Shown: one piece after another, positions 9,183 to 19,415 of the stretch
Position numbering within the stretch: the stretch's first letter is position 1
Layout of the letters: each line of letters starts with the position of its first letter
Position numbers and translations under genes: made by a program
Source: Streptomyces violens
Lineage (GTDB): Bacteria; Actinomycetota; Actinomycetes; Streptomycetales; Streptomycetaceae
Direction of reading: 5' to 3'
DNA: 64,000 nt
NCBI RefSeq assembly: GCF_000717745.1
Contig: NZ_JOBH01000026.1
Coordinates: 25,373-89,372, forward strand
The notes under the pieces: generated by a model
What the model was told of the DNA's origin: nothing
Seen by the model: the letters and a program-made list of their open reading frames with translations, nothing else
The model's database searches: none

Positions 9183-10070
9183 TCAGGAATGCTCCTGCGG
9201 CCCCACGACCTTGACCGACAGGTCGTTGTCGACCGTGAAGTACGGGCCGACGCGGACCTGTGCGCCGGGCGCCGCGATCGGCATCGCCGGGTAGGTGAAG
9301 ATCTGCTTCTTGTCCGGTACGTCGTCCAGGATGCGGGAGATCCGCACCGGCTCGGCGACCTCGCCGGTCCGCACCCACAGGTCCCACCGCTCGGTGCCGG
9401 CCCGCCACTGCTCGGCCAGCGGGCCGTGCGGCAGGACGAAGGCGAAGTCCGGCCCGTCGCCGCGCAGCGGGATCGTGACCGTGTGCCCGTCCCGCCGGGC
9501 GCGCGCCTCGGCGGCCGCGCCGGGCTCCAGCGCGGCGCCGTAGAGCCGCCCCTGGACGGTGATGCCGTCGGGCGCCACGGTGATCTCGCCGGACTCCGCG
9601 TGCGGGCCGCGCAGCCAGCTGCGCAGCGCGAGATTGCCGTACTTGGTGGCGTACGGGATCCGGACGCCGAGCCGGCCGATGGCGGCCAGCGGGCGCCGGT
9701 CGACCAGCGACCGCAGGTCGTTCAGGCCGGGCAGCAGGCGCTGCGGGTCCCCGGCGTCGCCGAGGTCGGCATAGACGTTCCAGCGGCCCTCGGCCAGCGC
9801 GACCGTGCTGGGCAGCACGGCCCGCAGCCGGCCCGCGCCGTTCGGCCCGAGCGGCAGCCGGATCTCGTCGGCCGGGGGCTCGCCGCCGCGCAGCCGGAGC
9901 ACGAGTGCCGCGCCCCAGACCGTGCCGGCGTCCTCGCCGGCCGCGCCGGGAACGGCGATGTCGAAGGTCAGGCCGCCCGCGGAGTCCGCGATGCAGTCGG
10001 CGCGCAGGGCGATTCGCTGCGGCGGCCGGGTGCCGGTGCCGGTGGCGGGCAGTTGCGTCGACGCGCTCAT
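9183..10070 (-). CDS. Protein of unknown function coupled to a GT4 glycosyltransferase
   Basis: I do not recognise a catalytic domain in this 295-residue protein. It is soluble-looking, without signal peptide or membrane helix. It contains repeated beta-strand-rich stretches ending in charged turns, such as RLPLGPNGAGRLRAVLP, GRWNVYADLGD, GRLYGAALEPG and RWDLWVRTGEV, which suggest two or three related all-beta modules. Its ATG overlaps the TGA of the upstream glycosyltransferase gene (ATGA), so the two are translated together and probably act in the same glycan pathway. Similar beta-modules accompany glycosyl- or glycerophosphotransferases of teichoic-acid-like polymer synthesis in actinomycetes; that link is inference. 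Confidence 0.75.
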   Translation of the reverse strand: MSASTQLPATGTGTRPPQRIALRADCIADSAGGLTFDIAVPGAAGEDAGTVWGAALVLRLRGGEPPADEIRLPLGPNGAGRLRAVLPSTVALAEGRWNVYADLGDAGDPQRLLPGLNDLRSLVDRRPLAAIGRLGVRIPYATKYGNLALRSWLRGPHAESGEITVAPDGITVQGRLYGAALEPGAAAEARARRDGHTVTIPLRGDGPDFAFVLPHGPLAEQWRAGTERWDLWVRTGEVAEPVRISRILDDVPDKKQIFTYPAMPIAAPGAQVRVGPYFTVDNDLSVKVVGPQEHS

Positions 10071-11329
10071 ACCGTCCGCACTCCTCTCACTGCGGCGCGC
10101 GCCGCGTCCTTGGTGGCGTAGGCGCCGCTCAGCAAAGCTCCTCTGGTGCGGTGGACCGTTGCGCGCAGTCCGCCCCGCCCACCGCCGGTGGTGGTCAGGT
10201 CGCCGAAGAGCGCTTCGTACCGTCCCGCGATCCGTCCGGGATCGAAGCGGGCGGAGGACACCAGGGCGGCCCGACCCATGCGCTGCCGCCGCTCGTCGTC
10301 GTTGATCAGCTCCAGCAGCGCGCTCGCGATGGCGTCCTTCTTTCCGACCGGTACCAGCCGGCCGTCCACGCCGTCGTCGATGATCTCGCCGGGACCGAGC
10401 GGGCAGTTGGTGGAGACCACCGGCAGCCCGCACCGCATCGCCTCCACAATCGTCATCCCGAAGGACTCCAGCCGGGAAGTGACGACCGCGATGGAGCCCT
10501 TGGCCCACTCCGGGTCGAGCGGGCTCGCCGGGCCCATCAGATAGATGTGGTTGTACAGGCCAAGCTCGTCGATCAGGGCGCGCAGCGCGGCCTTCTCGGC
10601 ACCGCCGCCGTAGATCCGCAGCCGCCAGTCCGGGCGCTGCTCGACGACCGTGGCGAAGGCCCGGATCAGCAGGTCGTACCGTTTCACCTTGTCCAGCCGA
10701 CCGGCCGCGACGACCCATTTGCCGGTGCCGTCGGCGGGCCTGATGCCGGGCTCGGGCACGCTGTTGGGCACCGCTTCGATGCGTACGCCGGGCAGCCGCA
10801 GCCGCTTGCGGTAGGAGCGGGCGTCCGCCTCGGTCACCGTGGTCACCGCGTCCAGCCGTGGGTAGACCGCGCGCAGCCGCCGGACGAGCGCCCTGCCGTG
10901 CGAATCGAGAGTGAGGTGCTCCTGTCCCACGCGTGCCACGCCACGGCGGGCCTGCCGGGCGATGTGGACGTTCAGCCCGGGCCGGGTCCCCACCACGACG
11001 TCGGCCTCCAGCGACCGCAGATGAGCCGCGATCCGCCGGTCGGTGAGCGCGCTGTACTGCCGGAAGCGGCCCTCGGCCCGCGGGAAGATCCGGGCCTCGT
11101 GCAGGAAGGCGGGGTCCTCCCCGTCGTAGTCGGGGCTGTCCTTGCGGAGGTCCACCAGATGCCGCAGCCTGACTCGCGCCCCGGGCTCGAACACCGGCGC
11201 GTCACGGTGCCGGAAGACGGACACGATCTCGACGTCGTGCTGCTCCGACAGCGTGTCGGCGAGGTTGTACGTCGTCCGGATCGTGCCGCCGATGCCGTAT
11301 GCGTTGTGAATCAGGAATGAGATATGCAT
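10067..11329 (-). CDS. GT4-family glycosyltransferase
   Basis: This 420-residue GT-B glycosyltransferase has the N-terminal nucleotide-fold start FLIHNAYGIGGTIRTTYNLA and the GT4 signature E-x7-E as ESFGMTIVEAM (about residue 285). The donor-binding AAGRLDKVKRYDLLIRAF (about 225-245) and the GEIIDDGVDGRLVP loop are also present. It probably transfers a sugar from a nucleotide donor to a cell-surface glycan or polymer in the cytoplasm. The final roughly 50 residues are basic and may touch the membrane. ATG 11327-11329 has GGGGA a few bases upstream. It is the first gene of a two-gene operon with the unknown protein at 9183-10070, sharing an ATGA overlap. Confidence 0.88.
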   Translation of the reverse strand: MHISFLIHNAYGIGGTIRTTYNLADTLSEQHDVEIVSVFRHRDAPVFEPGARVRLRHLVDLRKDSPDYDGEDPAFLHEARIFPRAEGRFRQYSALTDRRIAAHLRSLEADVVVGTRPGLNVHIARQARRGVARVGQEHLTLDSHGRALVRRLRAVYPRLDAVTTVTEADARSYRKRLRLPGVRIEAVPNSVPEPGIRPADGTGKWVVAAGRLDKVKRYDLLIRAFATVVEQRPDWRLRIYGGGAEKAALRALIDELGLYNHIYLMGPASPLDPEWAKGSIAVVTSRLESFGMTIVEAMRCGLPVVSTNCPLGPGEIIDDGVDGRLVPVGKKDAIASALLELINDDERRQRMGRAALVSSARFDPGRIAGRYEALFGDLTTTGGGRGGLRATVHRTRGALLSGAYATKDAARAAVRGVRTV

Positions 11330-11493
11330 CCGTCCCCGTATCCCATGGTTTTCGCGCGAACGTGGCCTGCCGTCCGCCTACCAAACGGTTAGACCGCCGT
11401 TGGAGGTTTCGGGTTGGGTGCTTTCGCTATTTTGTTCCGGAAACGTGAGCAAATCGGTAGCCACGATCGGGAACCTCGGGCCACCGATCCGCA

Positions 11494-12060
<567 letters not shown>

Positions 12061-12107
12061 CTAGCGGCGGTCCGCCGGACCGGCCGCGCGGCACGCGCCC
12101 GAAGGCC

Positions 12108-12143
12108 CGTGCCCCACCCGGTCGGGTGACCGGGCGGGGCACG
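12108..12143 (-). terminator. Hairpin terminator after the LysM Rpf-like gene
   Basis: A 15-bp stem (CGTGCCCCACCCGGT against its complement, one A/C mismatch) with a six-base loop lies 55 bases beyond the stop at 12198 on the minus strand. It separates the two Rpf-like genes. Confidence 0.65.
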
Positions 12144-12197
12144 CCGCCACCGTGGAGCCGCGGGAACGGGGGACGCGCGGACCCTGGCGGCCGGGGA

Positions 12198-13378
<1,181 letters not shown>

Positions 13379-14194
13379 GTGCCCCGCATGCTCGACGTCA
13401 GTGCCGACGTCCGCGCCGAGATCGGCGACGAGGAGGCCGACCGCCTGCTGGCCGGCGACAACGCCCCCGGCGCTTACGACTGCACCTCCTGCCGCACCCC
13501 GGGCGACAGCGAACAGGAGCCCACCAGCACCGTCCTGTTCATCGGCGAGGAGACCGCCGTCCTGGCGTTCGCCCACGCCACCTGCATCCCCTCCCAGGTC
13601 GTCACGGTGGCCGAGGAGCAGCTCAAGGGCGCCGTCCGCTCCATCACCGGCGAGGCCCCCGCCGACGCCCCGGCGGGCCCGCCCGCGCCGCGCTCCGCCG
13701 GCGGGCCGACGCCGGCCCCGCGCCAGGCGACCCTCGGCGTGACCTGCGGCCTGGTCCTGGTCGAGGGCGATCTGCGGCCCGCGCTCGTGGTGGAGCCGAG
13801 CGGTCCGATCACCCGCCCCGGCTCGGTCGGTCTCGACGACGATTTCCTGCCGCTGCTGCAGGAGCAGGGCTTCCACACGGTCGCGGACGTGGCCGTGCTG
13901 CCGGGCGGCGGGACGGGCTGGTCCGTGCTGCTCGCCATGGGCCAGCTGCACGCCGTGCTGCAGGACAGCGGCGAGAGCGGCGGTCAGAACGCCTGGTGGA
14001 AGGCGCACCAGCCGCTCCCGGTCTCGGACGGCTGGCGCGCCGCGGTCAACAAGTCCCGGACGGTGGTGGTGTACGCGGCGCCGCACGGCTCGATCGGCCA
14101 GCAGCCGCGCGAGGACCTGATGCGCGAGGCGCTGGAGAAGGCCGCGGCACAGGGAAAGCTGGTCGCCATGAGCATGCCGCTGGCCGGCACCTGA
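13379..14194 (+). CDS. Conserved protein with putative CxxC...HxxC zinc site, unknown function
   Basis: This 271-residue soluble protein starts at GTG 13379, six bases after GAGGAG. The N-terminal region holds CTSC (residues 35-38) and HATC (about 66-69), spaced like a zinc-binding CxxC...HxxC site. A Pro/Ala-rich linker (about 92-115) follows, then a second domain with alternating strands and an AHGSIGQQP-like tail region. I do not recognise a family of known function. No signal peptide or membrane segment is present. It appears monocistronic, with a hairpin terminator right after it. It could be a regulatory or housekeeping protein; nothing in the context decides this. Confidence 0.8.
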   Translation: MPRMLDVSADVRAEIGDEEADRLLAGDNAPGAYDCTSCRTPGDSEQEPTSTVLFIGEETAVLAFAHATCIPSQVVTVAEEQLKGAVRSITGEAPADAPAGPPAPRSAGGPTPAPRQATLGVTCGLVLVEGDLRPALVVEPSGPITRPGSVGLDDDFLPLLQEQGFHTVADVAVLPGGGTGWSVLLAMGQLHAVLQDSGESGGQNAWWKAHQPLPVSDGWRAAVNKSRTVVVYAAPHGSIGQQPREDLMREALEKAAAQGKLVAMSMPLAGT

Positions 14195-14213
14195 ACCGCC
14201 GTCCGGCGGGCCC

Positions 14214-14249
14214 ACGGGCGGCCGTTCCCCATGGGGGGCGGCCGCCCGT
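14214..14249 (+). terminator. Hairpin terminator
   Basis: An 11-bp stem (ACGGGCGGCCG and its complement at 14239-14249) with an inner CCCC/GGGG pairing lies 20 bases after the stop at 14194. Confidence 0.65.
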
Positions 14250-14401
14250 CCGCGTACGGATGTCCGAGGCGTCACCGCGCAGACGGCGCGGACCCCACGG
14301 CTGCGGGCTTCCGGGCCCCGCAGAAGTGCGCGTATGCCCGCGATCAACCGATTCGCCACCAAAGGCCGCATCCCGCGGGGCTTCGGGTCGTTGGCACAGA
14401 C

Positions 14402-14737
14402 GTGCACCCATACGACCCGTCCCCCCGCGCCCCGTTCCACTCCATCCCCGGCATGCGCCCGTCGTACGAGCCCGCCGCGCACCACACCGAGCGTGGTTCG
14501 GCCACGCCGATCTACGACGCGCTCTACGCCGAGTACCGCCGCTCCTTCCGGGCCCTGCCCGGGGACCGTACGGGCGAGGACGAGCTGAGCCCGGAGGTGC
14601 TGCGGCGGATCTGGCGGCGCAGCACGCCCGCGGCGGCCGGCCGCCGCGAGGTGCCGCTGCCCCCGCAGCACTCCCGGGGCCACGCCCCGGCCGCGCTGCC
14701 TCCGGCGTCGCGCGACAACCGCCCGTACCACCACTGA
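14402..14737 (+). CDS. Small conserved protein, unknown function
   Basis: This short soluble protein (111 residues from GTG 14402; 94 from ATG 14453) contains the segment ATPIYDALYAEYRRSFRALPGD, split here as a helical patch rich in Tyr and Arg, followed by a basic Pro-rich tail ending RPYHH. I recognise the type as a streptomycete protein without known function. The start is uncertain because neither candidate has a good ribosome binding site; the GTG start keeps an upstream PFHSIPGMRPSYEP stretch that looks conserved. It lies between two hairpin terminators, so it is probably monocistronic. Confidence 0.55.
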   Translation: MHPYDPSPRAPFHSIPGMRPSYEPAAHHTERGSATPIYDALYAEYRRSFRALPGDRTGEDELSPEVLRRIWRRSTPAAAGRREVPLPPQHSRGHAPAALPPASRDNRPYHH

Positions 14738-14744
14738 GTACGCA

Positions 14745-14784
14745 ACGGGCCCGCCCGCACCGCATCCGGTGCGAGCGGGCCCGT
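14745..14784. terminator. Bidirectional hairpin terminator
   Basis: An 18-bp stem with one mismatch and a four-base loop (CATC) lies between the stop at 14737 (+) and the der stop at 14802 (-), so it can serve both. Confidence 0.8.
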
Positions 14785-14801
14785 CCCGCTGTTACTGCTG
14801 C

Positions 14802-16271
14802 TTACTTCTTCCGGCCGCGCTTCTCGCGGACCCGCACCGAGATGTGGATCGGGGTCCCGTCGAAGCCGAACTCCTCGCGCAGCCGGCGCTCGACGAAGCG
14901 GCGGTAGCCGGCCTCCAGGAAGCCGGAGGCGAAGAGCACGAAGCGGGGCGGCTTGGTGCCGGCCTGCGTGCCGAAGAGGATGCGCGGCTGCTTGCCGCCG
15001 CGGACCGGGTGCGGGTGGGAGGCCACGATCTCGCCGAGGAAGGCGTTCAGGCGGCCGGTCGGCACCCGGGTCTCCCAGCCGGCGAGCGCGGTCTCGATGG
15101 CCGGCACGAGCTTCTCCATGTGCCGTCCGGTACGCGCCGAGACGTTGACCCGCATCGCCCACGGGATCTGCACGAGGTCGCGCTCGATCTCCCGCTCCAG
15201 ATAGAAGCGGCGCTCCTCGTCGAGCTGGTCCCACTTGTTGTACGCGATGACCAGCGCGCGGCCCGCCTCGACGGCCATGGTGATGATCCGCTGGTCCTGC
15301 ACGCTGATCGACTCGCTCGCGTCGATGAGAACGACCGCGACCTCGGCCTTCTCCACGGCGGCCGCCGTGCGCAGCGAGGCGTAGTAGTCGGCGCCCTCCT
15401 GGAGGTGGACGCGCTTGCGGATGCCCGCGGTGTCCACGAACTTCCAGGTCTTGCCGCCGAGCTCGATCAGCTCGTCGACCGGGTCGCGGGTGGTGCCGGC
15501 CATCTCGTTGACGACCACCCGCTCCTCGCCGGCGACCTTGTTCAGCAGGGAGGACTTGCCGACGTTGGGGCGGCCGATGAGCGCGATGCGGCGCGGGCCG
15601 CCCATGGCTGCGCCGAAGGTCTGCTGCGGCGCCTCGGGCAGCGCGTCCAGCGCGGCGTCCAGCAGATCGCCGGTGCCGCGGCCGTGCAGGGCCGAGACCG
15701 GGTACGGCTCGCCGAGGCCGAGCGACCACAGCATGGCCGCGTCCGCCTCGCCGGAGGGGCCGTCGACCTTGTTGGCGCACAGCACGACCGGCTTGCCGGC
15801 CCGGCGCAGCAGCTTCACGACGGCCTCGTCGGTGTCGGTCGCGCCGACCTTGGCGTCCACGACGAAGACCACCGCGTCGGCGGCCTCGATCGCGAACTCC
15901 GCCTGCGCGGCGACGGACGCGTCGATGCCGAGCACGTCCTGCTCCCAGCCGCCGGTGTCGACGACCTTGAAGCGGCGGCCGTTCCAGTCCGCCTCGTAGG
16001 TGACGCGGTCGCGGGTGACGCCCGGCTTGTCCTCGACCACGGCCTCGCGGCGGCCGATGAAGCGGTTCACGAGAGTCGACTTGCCGACATTCGGGCGGCC
16101 GACGACGGCGAGGACGGGCAGCGGGCCGTGGCCGGCCGCCGCGATGTCGCCCTCGACCTCGGCCAGGTCGAAGCCCTCCTGCGCGGCGAGCTCCATGAAC
16201 TCCGCGTACTCGGCGTCGCCCAGCGCGCCGTGCTCGACGTGCTCGTCGCCGGTGGGGATCTGGTCGTTCAT
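14802..16271 (-). CDS. der: Ribosome-biogenesis GTPase Der (EngA)
   Basis: This 489-residue essential GTPase acts in 50S subunit assembly. Two tandem GTPase domains each carry a P-loop GRPNVGKS (about residues 58-65 and 237-244), a DTGG/DTAG switch and NKVD/NKWD specificity motifs. They are followed by the KH-like C-terminal domain (about 390-489) ending in a basic tail. A roughly 50-residue acidic N-terminal extension is typical of actinobacteria. The ATG at 16269-16271 was chosen for GAGGA upstream; the frame stays open further but has no family similarity. It is downstream of plsC and cmk on the same strand (80-base gap), an arrangement common in actinomycetes. Confidence 0.96.
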   Translation of the reverse strand: MNDQIPTGDEHVEHGALGDAEYAEFMELAAQEGFDLAEVEGDIAAAGHGPLPVLAVVGRPNVGKSTLVNRFIGRREAVVEDKPGVTRDRVTYEADWNGRRFKVVDTGGWEQDVLGIDASVAAQAEFAIEAADAVVFVVDAKVGATDTDEAVVKLLRRAGKPVVLCANKVDGPSGEADAAMLWSLGLGEPYPVSALHGRGTGDLLDAALDALPEAPQQTFGAAMGGPRRIALIGRPNVGKSSLLNKVAGEERVVVNEMAGTTRDPVDELIELGGKTWKFVDTAGIRKRVHLQEGADYYASLRTAAAVEKAEVAVVLIDASESISVQDQRIITMAVEAGRALVIAYNKWDQLDEERRFYLEREIERDLVQIPWAMRVNVSARTGRHMEKLVPAIETALAGWETRVPTGRLNAFLGEIVASHPHPVRGGKQPRILFGTQAGTKPPRFVLFASGFLEAGYRRFVERRLREEFGFDGTPIHISVRVREKRGRKK

Positions 16272-16351
16272 GAAGTCCGTTCCTCGTTCTGCGTGGTCGA
16301 TGGGCCGTGTCGGCCGCGGCACCGGCCTTCGTACGGCCGGTGGGTGCGGCG

Positions 16352-17008
16352 TCAGCGGCCGGTGAAGCGCCTGGCCTCGGCCAGGTGGGCGGTCAGCCGC
16401 TCCTGGATGCGTACGGTCGCCTCGTCCAGCGCCTTCCGCGTCCGCCGCCCGCTGCCGTCGCCCGCCTGGAAAGCATCGCCGAAGACGACGTCGACACGGC
16501 CGCGCAGCGGCGGCAGTGCCGGTATCGCCCGGCCCGCCCGCTCCGCGCTGCCGAGCACCGCGACCGGCACGATCGGCGCCCCCGAGCGTACGGCGAAATA
16601 CGCCAGCCCGGCGCGGAGCGACGCGAAGTCGCCCTCGCCGCGGGTGCCCTCCGGGAAGATCCCGAGGACGCCACCGCGCTCCAGGACGCCCAGCGCGTCG
16701 GTGATCGCGGTCCGGTCGGTGCCCGTCCGGTCGACCTTCAGCTGCCCGATGCCGCGCAGGAAGGGGTCCAGCGGCCCGGCGAAGGCTTCCTTCTTGACCA
16801 GGAAATGCACCGGCCGGGGCGCGGTGCCCATGATCATGGGGCCGTCGATGTTGTGGGCGTGGTTGCCCGCGAGGATCACCGGGCCCGCCGCCGGCACCCG
16901 CCAGGAGCCCAGCACCCGCGGCCGCCACAGCCCGTACATCAGGCCGATGCCGATCCGCCGCCCGATCGCGGCACCGCCGGCGCTCGGCAGCCGGTCGGAG
17001 TCGGTCAC
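16352..17008 (-). CDS. 1-acyl-sn-glycerol-3-phosphate acyltransferase (PlsC family)
   Basis: This 218-residue acyltransferase forms phosphatidic acid from lysophosphatidic acid at the inner membrane face. It has the catalytic NHAHNID block (the family's H-x4-D motif, about residue 50), the [10 protein letters not shown] segment, and the substrate-binding FPEGTRGEG (about 120). The start is GTG 17006-17008, because its GTGA overlaps the cmk stop, coupling the two genes; a longer frame to 17056 would overlap cmk by 52 bases. Its position between cmk and der is conserved in actinomycetes, and some members acylate other substrates. Confidence 0.9.
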   Translation of the reverse strand: MTDSDRLPSAGGAAIGRRIGIGLMYGLWRPRVLGSWRVPAAGPVILAGNHAHNIDGPMIMGTAPRPVHFLVKKEAFAGPLDPFLRGIGQLKVDRTGTDRTAITDALGVLERGGVLGIFPEGTRGEGDFASLRAGLAYFAVRSGAPIVPVAVLGSAERAGRAIPALPPLRGRVDVVFGDAFQAGDGSGRRTRKALDEATVRIQERLTAHLAEARRFTGR

Positions 17009-17718
17009 GCGGCGCTCTTCTCCGCGATCTTCGCCTCGATGAGGGTGACCACGCACTCGATGACCTGCTCCAGGGTCAGGTCTGTGGTGTCCACCTCGAC
17101 CGCGTCGTCGGCCTTGGCCAGCGGCGAGGTCTTGCGGGAGGAGTCGGCGGCGTCGCGCTTGATCAGCGCCTCGCGGGTGGCGGCCAGGTCGGTGGCCTCC
17201 TTGCCCTTGAGCTCACCGCTGCGCCGGGCGGCACGCGCCTCGGGCGAGGCGGTGAGGAAGATCTTCAGGTCGGCGTCGGGCAGGACGGTGGTACCGATGT
17301 CCCGGCCCTCGACGACGATGCCGCGCTCGGCGGAGCCGGCGATGGTCCGCTGCAGGTCCGTGATCAGGCTGCGCACCTCGGGGACGGCGCTGACGGCGCT
17401 GACCGCGGAGGTGACCTCCTTCGTACGGATCGGGCCCGCGGCGTCCTGGCCGTCGACCGTGATCGTCGGCGCCGACGGGTCGGTGCCGGAGACGATCGCG
17501 GGCTTGGCGGCGGCCGTGGCGATGGCGGTCGGGTCCTGGATGTCGACGCCGTTGGACAGCATCCACCAGGTGATCGCGCGGTACTGGGCACCGGTGTCCA
17601 GGTAGCTCAGCGCCAGCTTGGCGGCGACCGCCTTGGACGTGCTGGACTTGCCCGTGCCGGAGGGGCCGTCGATGGCGACAATCACTGCTGCCGGGGCGGT
17701 CCGGGCGGCGGTTTCCAC
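17005..17718 (-). CDS. cmk: (d)CMP kinase
   Basis: This 237-residue cytoplasmic kinase phosphorylates CMP and dCMP with ATP. The P-loop is [10 protein letters not shown] (residues about 17-26), followed by LDTGAQYRA (CMP-binding; the usual family word is DTGAMYR), the [13 protein letters not shown] block and the LID Arg residues in RRSGEL and [12 protein letters not shown] 17716-17718 is preferred because AGGAAAGG lies about ten bases upstream; another GTG four codons earlier would be too close to it. The stop overlaps the plsC start (GTGA), giving a cmk-plsC operon. Confidence 0.94.
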   Translation of the reverse strand: METAARTAPAAVIVAIDGPSGTGKSSTSKAVAAKLALSYLDTGAQYRAITWWMLSNGVDIQDPTAIATAAAKPAIVSGTDPSAPTITVDGQDAAGPIRTKEVTSAVSAVSAVPEVRSLITDLQRTIAGSAERGIVVEGRDIGTTVLPDADLKIFLTASPEARAARRSGELKGKEATDLAATREALIKRDAADSSRKTSPLAKADDAVEVDTTDLTLEQVIECVVTLIEAKIAEKSAA

Positions 17719-17875
17719 GGTGACGAACACCTTTCCTTGTGCACGGGGCGGGGATCCTGCGGCCGAATGTGGCCTCGGACAAGGTTACCGGGTACACGCA
17801 GACACGTTTTCCCCCCAGGGGCGTGGGGGGTTTGTGACTCTTCCCGCGGCGCGTCCATGGCTCTTCCCGCGGCGC

Positions 17876-18961
17876 CTACTGGCGGATGGACCAGCCGCGC
17901 TCGCGGAGCGCCGCGGTCAGCACCGGCACCGCTGACGGCTCGACCGTGAGCTGGATGAAGCCCGCCTGCTGGCCGGTCGCGTGCTCGATGCGGACGTCCT
18001 CGATGTTGACGCCCGCCTGCCCGGCGTCCGCGAAGATCCGCGCCAGCTCGCCCGGCTGGTCACCGATGTGCACGGCCACGATCTCGTACGCGGCGGGAGC
18101 GGCGCCGTGCTTGCCCGGCACCCGCTCGCGGCCCGCGTTGCCGCGCCGCAGCACGTCCTCGATGCCGCCGGCGCCTGCGCCGCGCTTGGCCTCGTCGGCG
18201 GACTGCAGCCCGCGCAGCGCCTGCACCGTCTCGTCCAGGTCCGCCGCGATCTCGGACAGCACGTCCGCGACCGGCCCCGGATTCGCCGAGAGGATGTCGA
18301 TCCACATGGCGGGGTCCGAGGCGGCGATCCGGGTCACATCGCGGATGCCCTGGCCACAGAGCCGTACGGCGGTCTCGTCGGCGCCCCGCAGCCGCGCCGC
18401 GACCATGCTGGAGACCAGCTGGGGCGTGTGGCTGACCAGGGCGACCGCGCGGTCGTGCGCGTCGGCGTCCATGACGACCGGGACGGCCCGGCACAGCGCG
18501 ACGAGCTCCAGCGCGAGGTTGAGCACCTCGGTGTCGCCGTCGCGGGTCGGCGTGAGCACCCACGGCCGGCCCTCGAAGAGGTCGGCGGTCGCGGCCAGCG
18601 GCCCGGAGCGCTCCTTGCCCGCCATGGGGTGCGTACCGATGTACGGGGTGAGGTCCAGGCCGAGCGCCTCCAGCTCGCGCCGCGGACCGGCCTTGACGCT
18701 GGCCACGTCCAGATACGCACGGGCCACGCCGCGCCGCATCGCGTCCGCCAGCGCCGCCGCGACGTGCGCGGGCGGCACCGCCACGATCGCGAGGTCGACC
18801 GGGCCCTCGGGCTCCTCCACGGTCCCCGCGCCGAGCGCCGCCGCCGTACGGGCCTGCGCCGCGTCGTGGTCGGCGAGGTGCACCCGCACGCCGCGGGCGC
18901 TCAGGGCCAGCGCTGCGGAGGTGCCGATCAGACCCGTGCCGATGACGATCGCGGTCCTCAC
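17876..18961 (-). CDS. tyrA: Prephenate dehydrogenase with ACT domain
   Basis: This 361-residue enzyme converts prephenate to 4-hydroxyphenylpyruvate with NAD(P)+ in tyrosine synthesis. It has an N-terminal Rossmann motif GTGLIGTS (residues about 8-15), the catalytic THPMAGKERSG block (about 115-125), and an all-helical dimerisation domain with SHTPQLVSSM. A C-terminal ACT domain (about 285-355; YEIVAVHIGDQPGELARIF) probably senses an amino acid for feedback control. GTG 18959-18961 overlaps the aroH TGA (GTGA), so chorismate mutase and prephenate dehydrogenase, consecutive pathway steps, are translationally coupled. Confidence 0.95.
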   Translation of the reverse strand: MRTAIVIGTGLIGTSAALALSARGVRVHLADHDAAQARTAAALGAGTVEEPEGPVDLAIVAVPPAHVAAALADAMRRGVARAYLDVASVKAGPRRELEALGLDLTPYIGTHPMAGKERSGPLAATADLFEGRPWVLTPTRDGDTEVLNLALELVALCRAVPVVMDADAHDRAVALVSHTPQLVSSMVAARLRGADETAVRLCGQGIRDVTRIAASDPAMWIDILSANPGPVADVLSEIAADLDETVQALRGLQSADEAKRGAGAGGIEDVLRRGNAGRERVPGKHGAAPAAYEIVAVHIGDQPGELARIFADAGQAGVNIEDVRIEHATGQQAGFIQLTVEPSAVPVLTAALRERGWSIRQ

Positions 18962-19320
18962 TGGGCGATGTCCTTCCGCAGCGCGCCCGCAGCGCCGAGG
19001 TAGACGTGCGCGATCTCGGCCTTGCTGAGGTCGCTCTCCACGTGCGCCAGGATCCGCACCACGCGGGGCATGGCCCCGGCGATCTCCAGCTCCTGCGCGC
19101 AGATCAGCGGGACGTCGGTGATGCCCAGCTTGCGGGCCGCCACGGCGGGGAAGTCGCTGTGCAGATCGGGCGTGGCCGTGAACCACACGCTGATCAGGTC
19201 GTCCGGCACGAGGCTGTTGCGCTCCAGGATGGCGGTCAGCAGCTCGGACACCTGCTCATGCATGTGCTCCGCTTCGTCCCGCTCCAGCTGAACGGCCCCT
19301 CGGACCGCACGTACCGCCAC
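18958..19320 (-). CDS. aroH: Chorismate mutase, AroH type
   Basis: This 120-residue enzyme rearranges chorismate to prephenate. It is the trimeric AroH fold: VRAVRGAVQLERDE at the N-terminus (active-site Arg), SVWFTATPDLHSDFPA in the middle, and PLICAQELEIAGAMPRVVRIL near the C-terminus. GTG 19318-19320 is chosen because GAGGAG lies six bases upstream and the length then matches the family's usual 120-127 residues; a TTG 24 bases earlier would place that site inside the gene. It is the first gene of the aroH-tyrA pair. Confidence 0.94.
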   Translation of the reverse strand: MAVRAVRGAVQLERDEAEHMHEQVSELLTAILERNSLVPDDLISVWFTATPDLHSDFPAVAARKLGITDVPLICAQELEIAGAMPRVVRILAHVESDLSKAEIAHVYLGAAGALRKDIAQ

Positions 19321-19415
19321 GTTCTGCTCCTCGTACTCGTACAACCACCGACCTGATCAGCGTATCGAGACCCACTGACAGTCGCTGCGCGCGCCCGCCC
19401 TGCGAGACGGCCGTC

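Noticed and set aside
14802..16928. Longer der frame reaching into plsC
   Set aside because: The extension has no family similarity, and ATG 16271 has an upstream GAGGA.
17838..17875. Direct repeat CTCTTCCCGCGGCGC (17838-17852 and 17861-17875)
   Set aside because: It is only 15 bases and abuts the tyrA stop; no associated feature suggests function.
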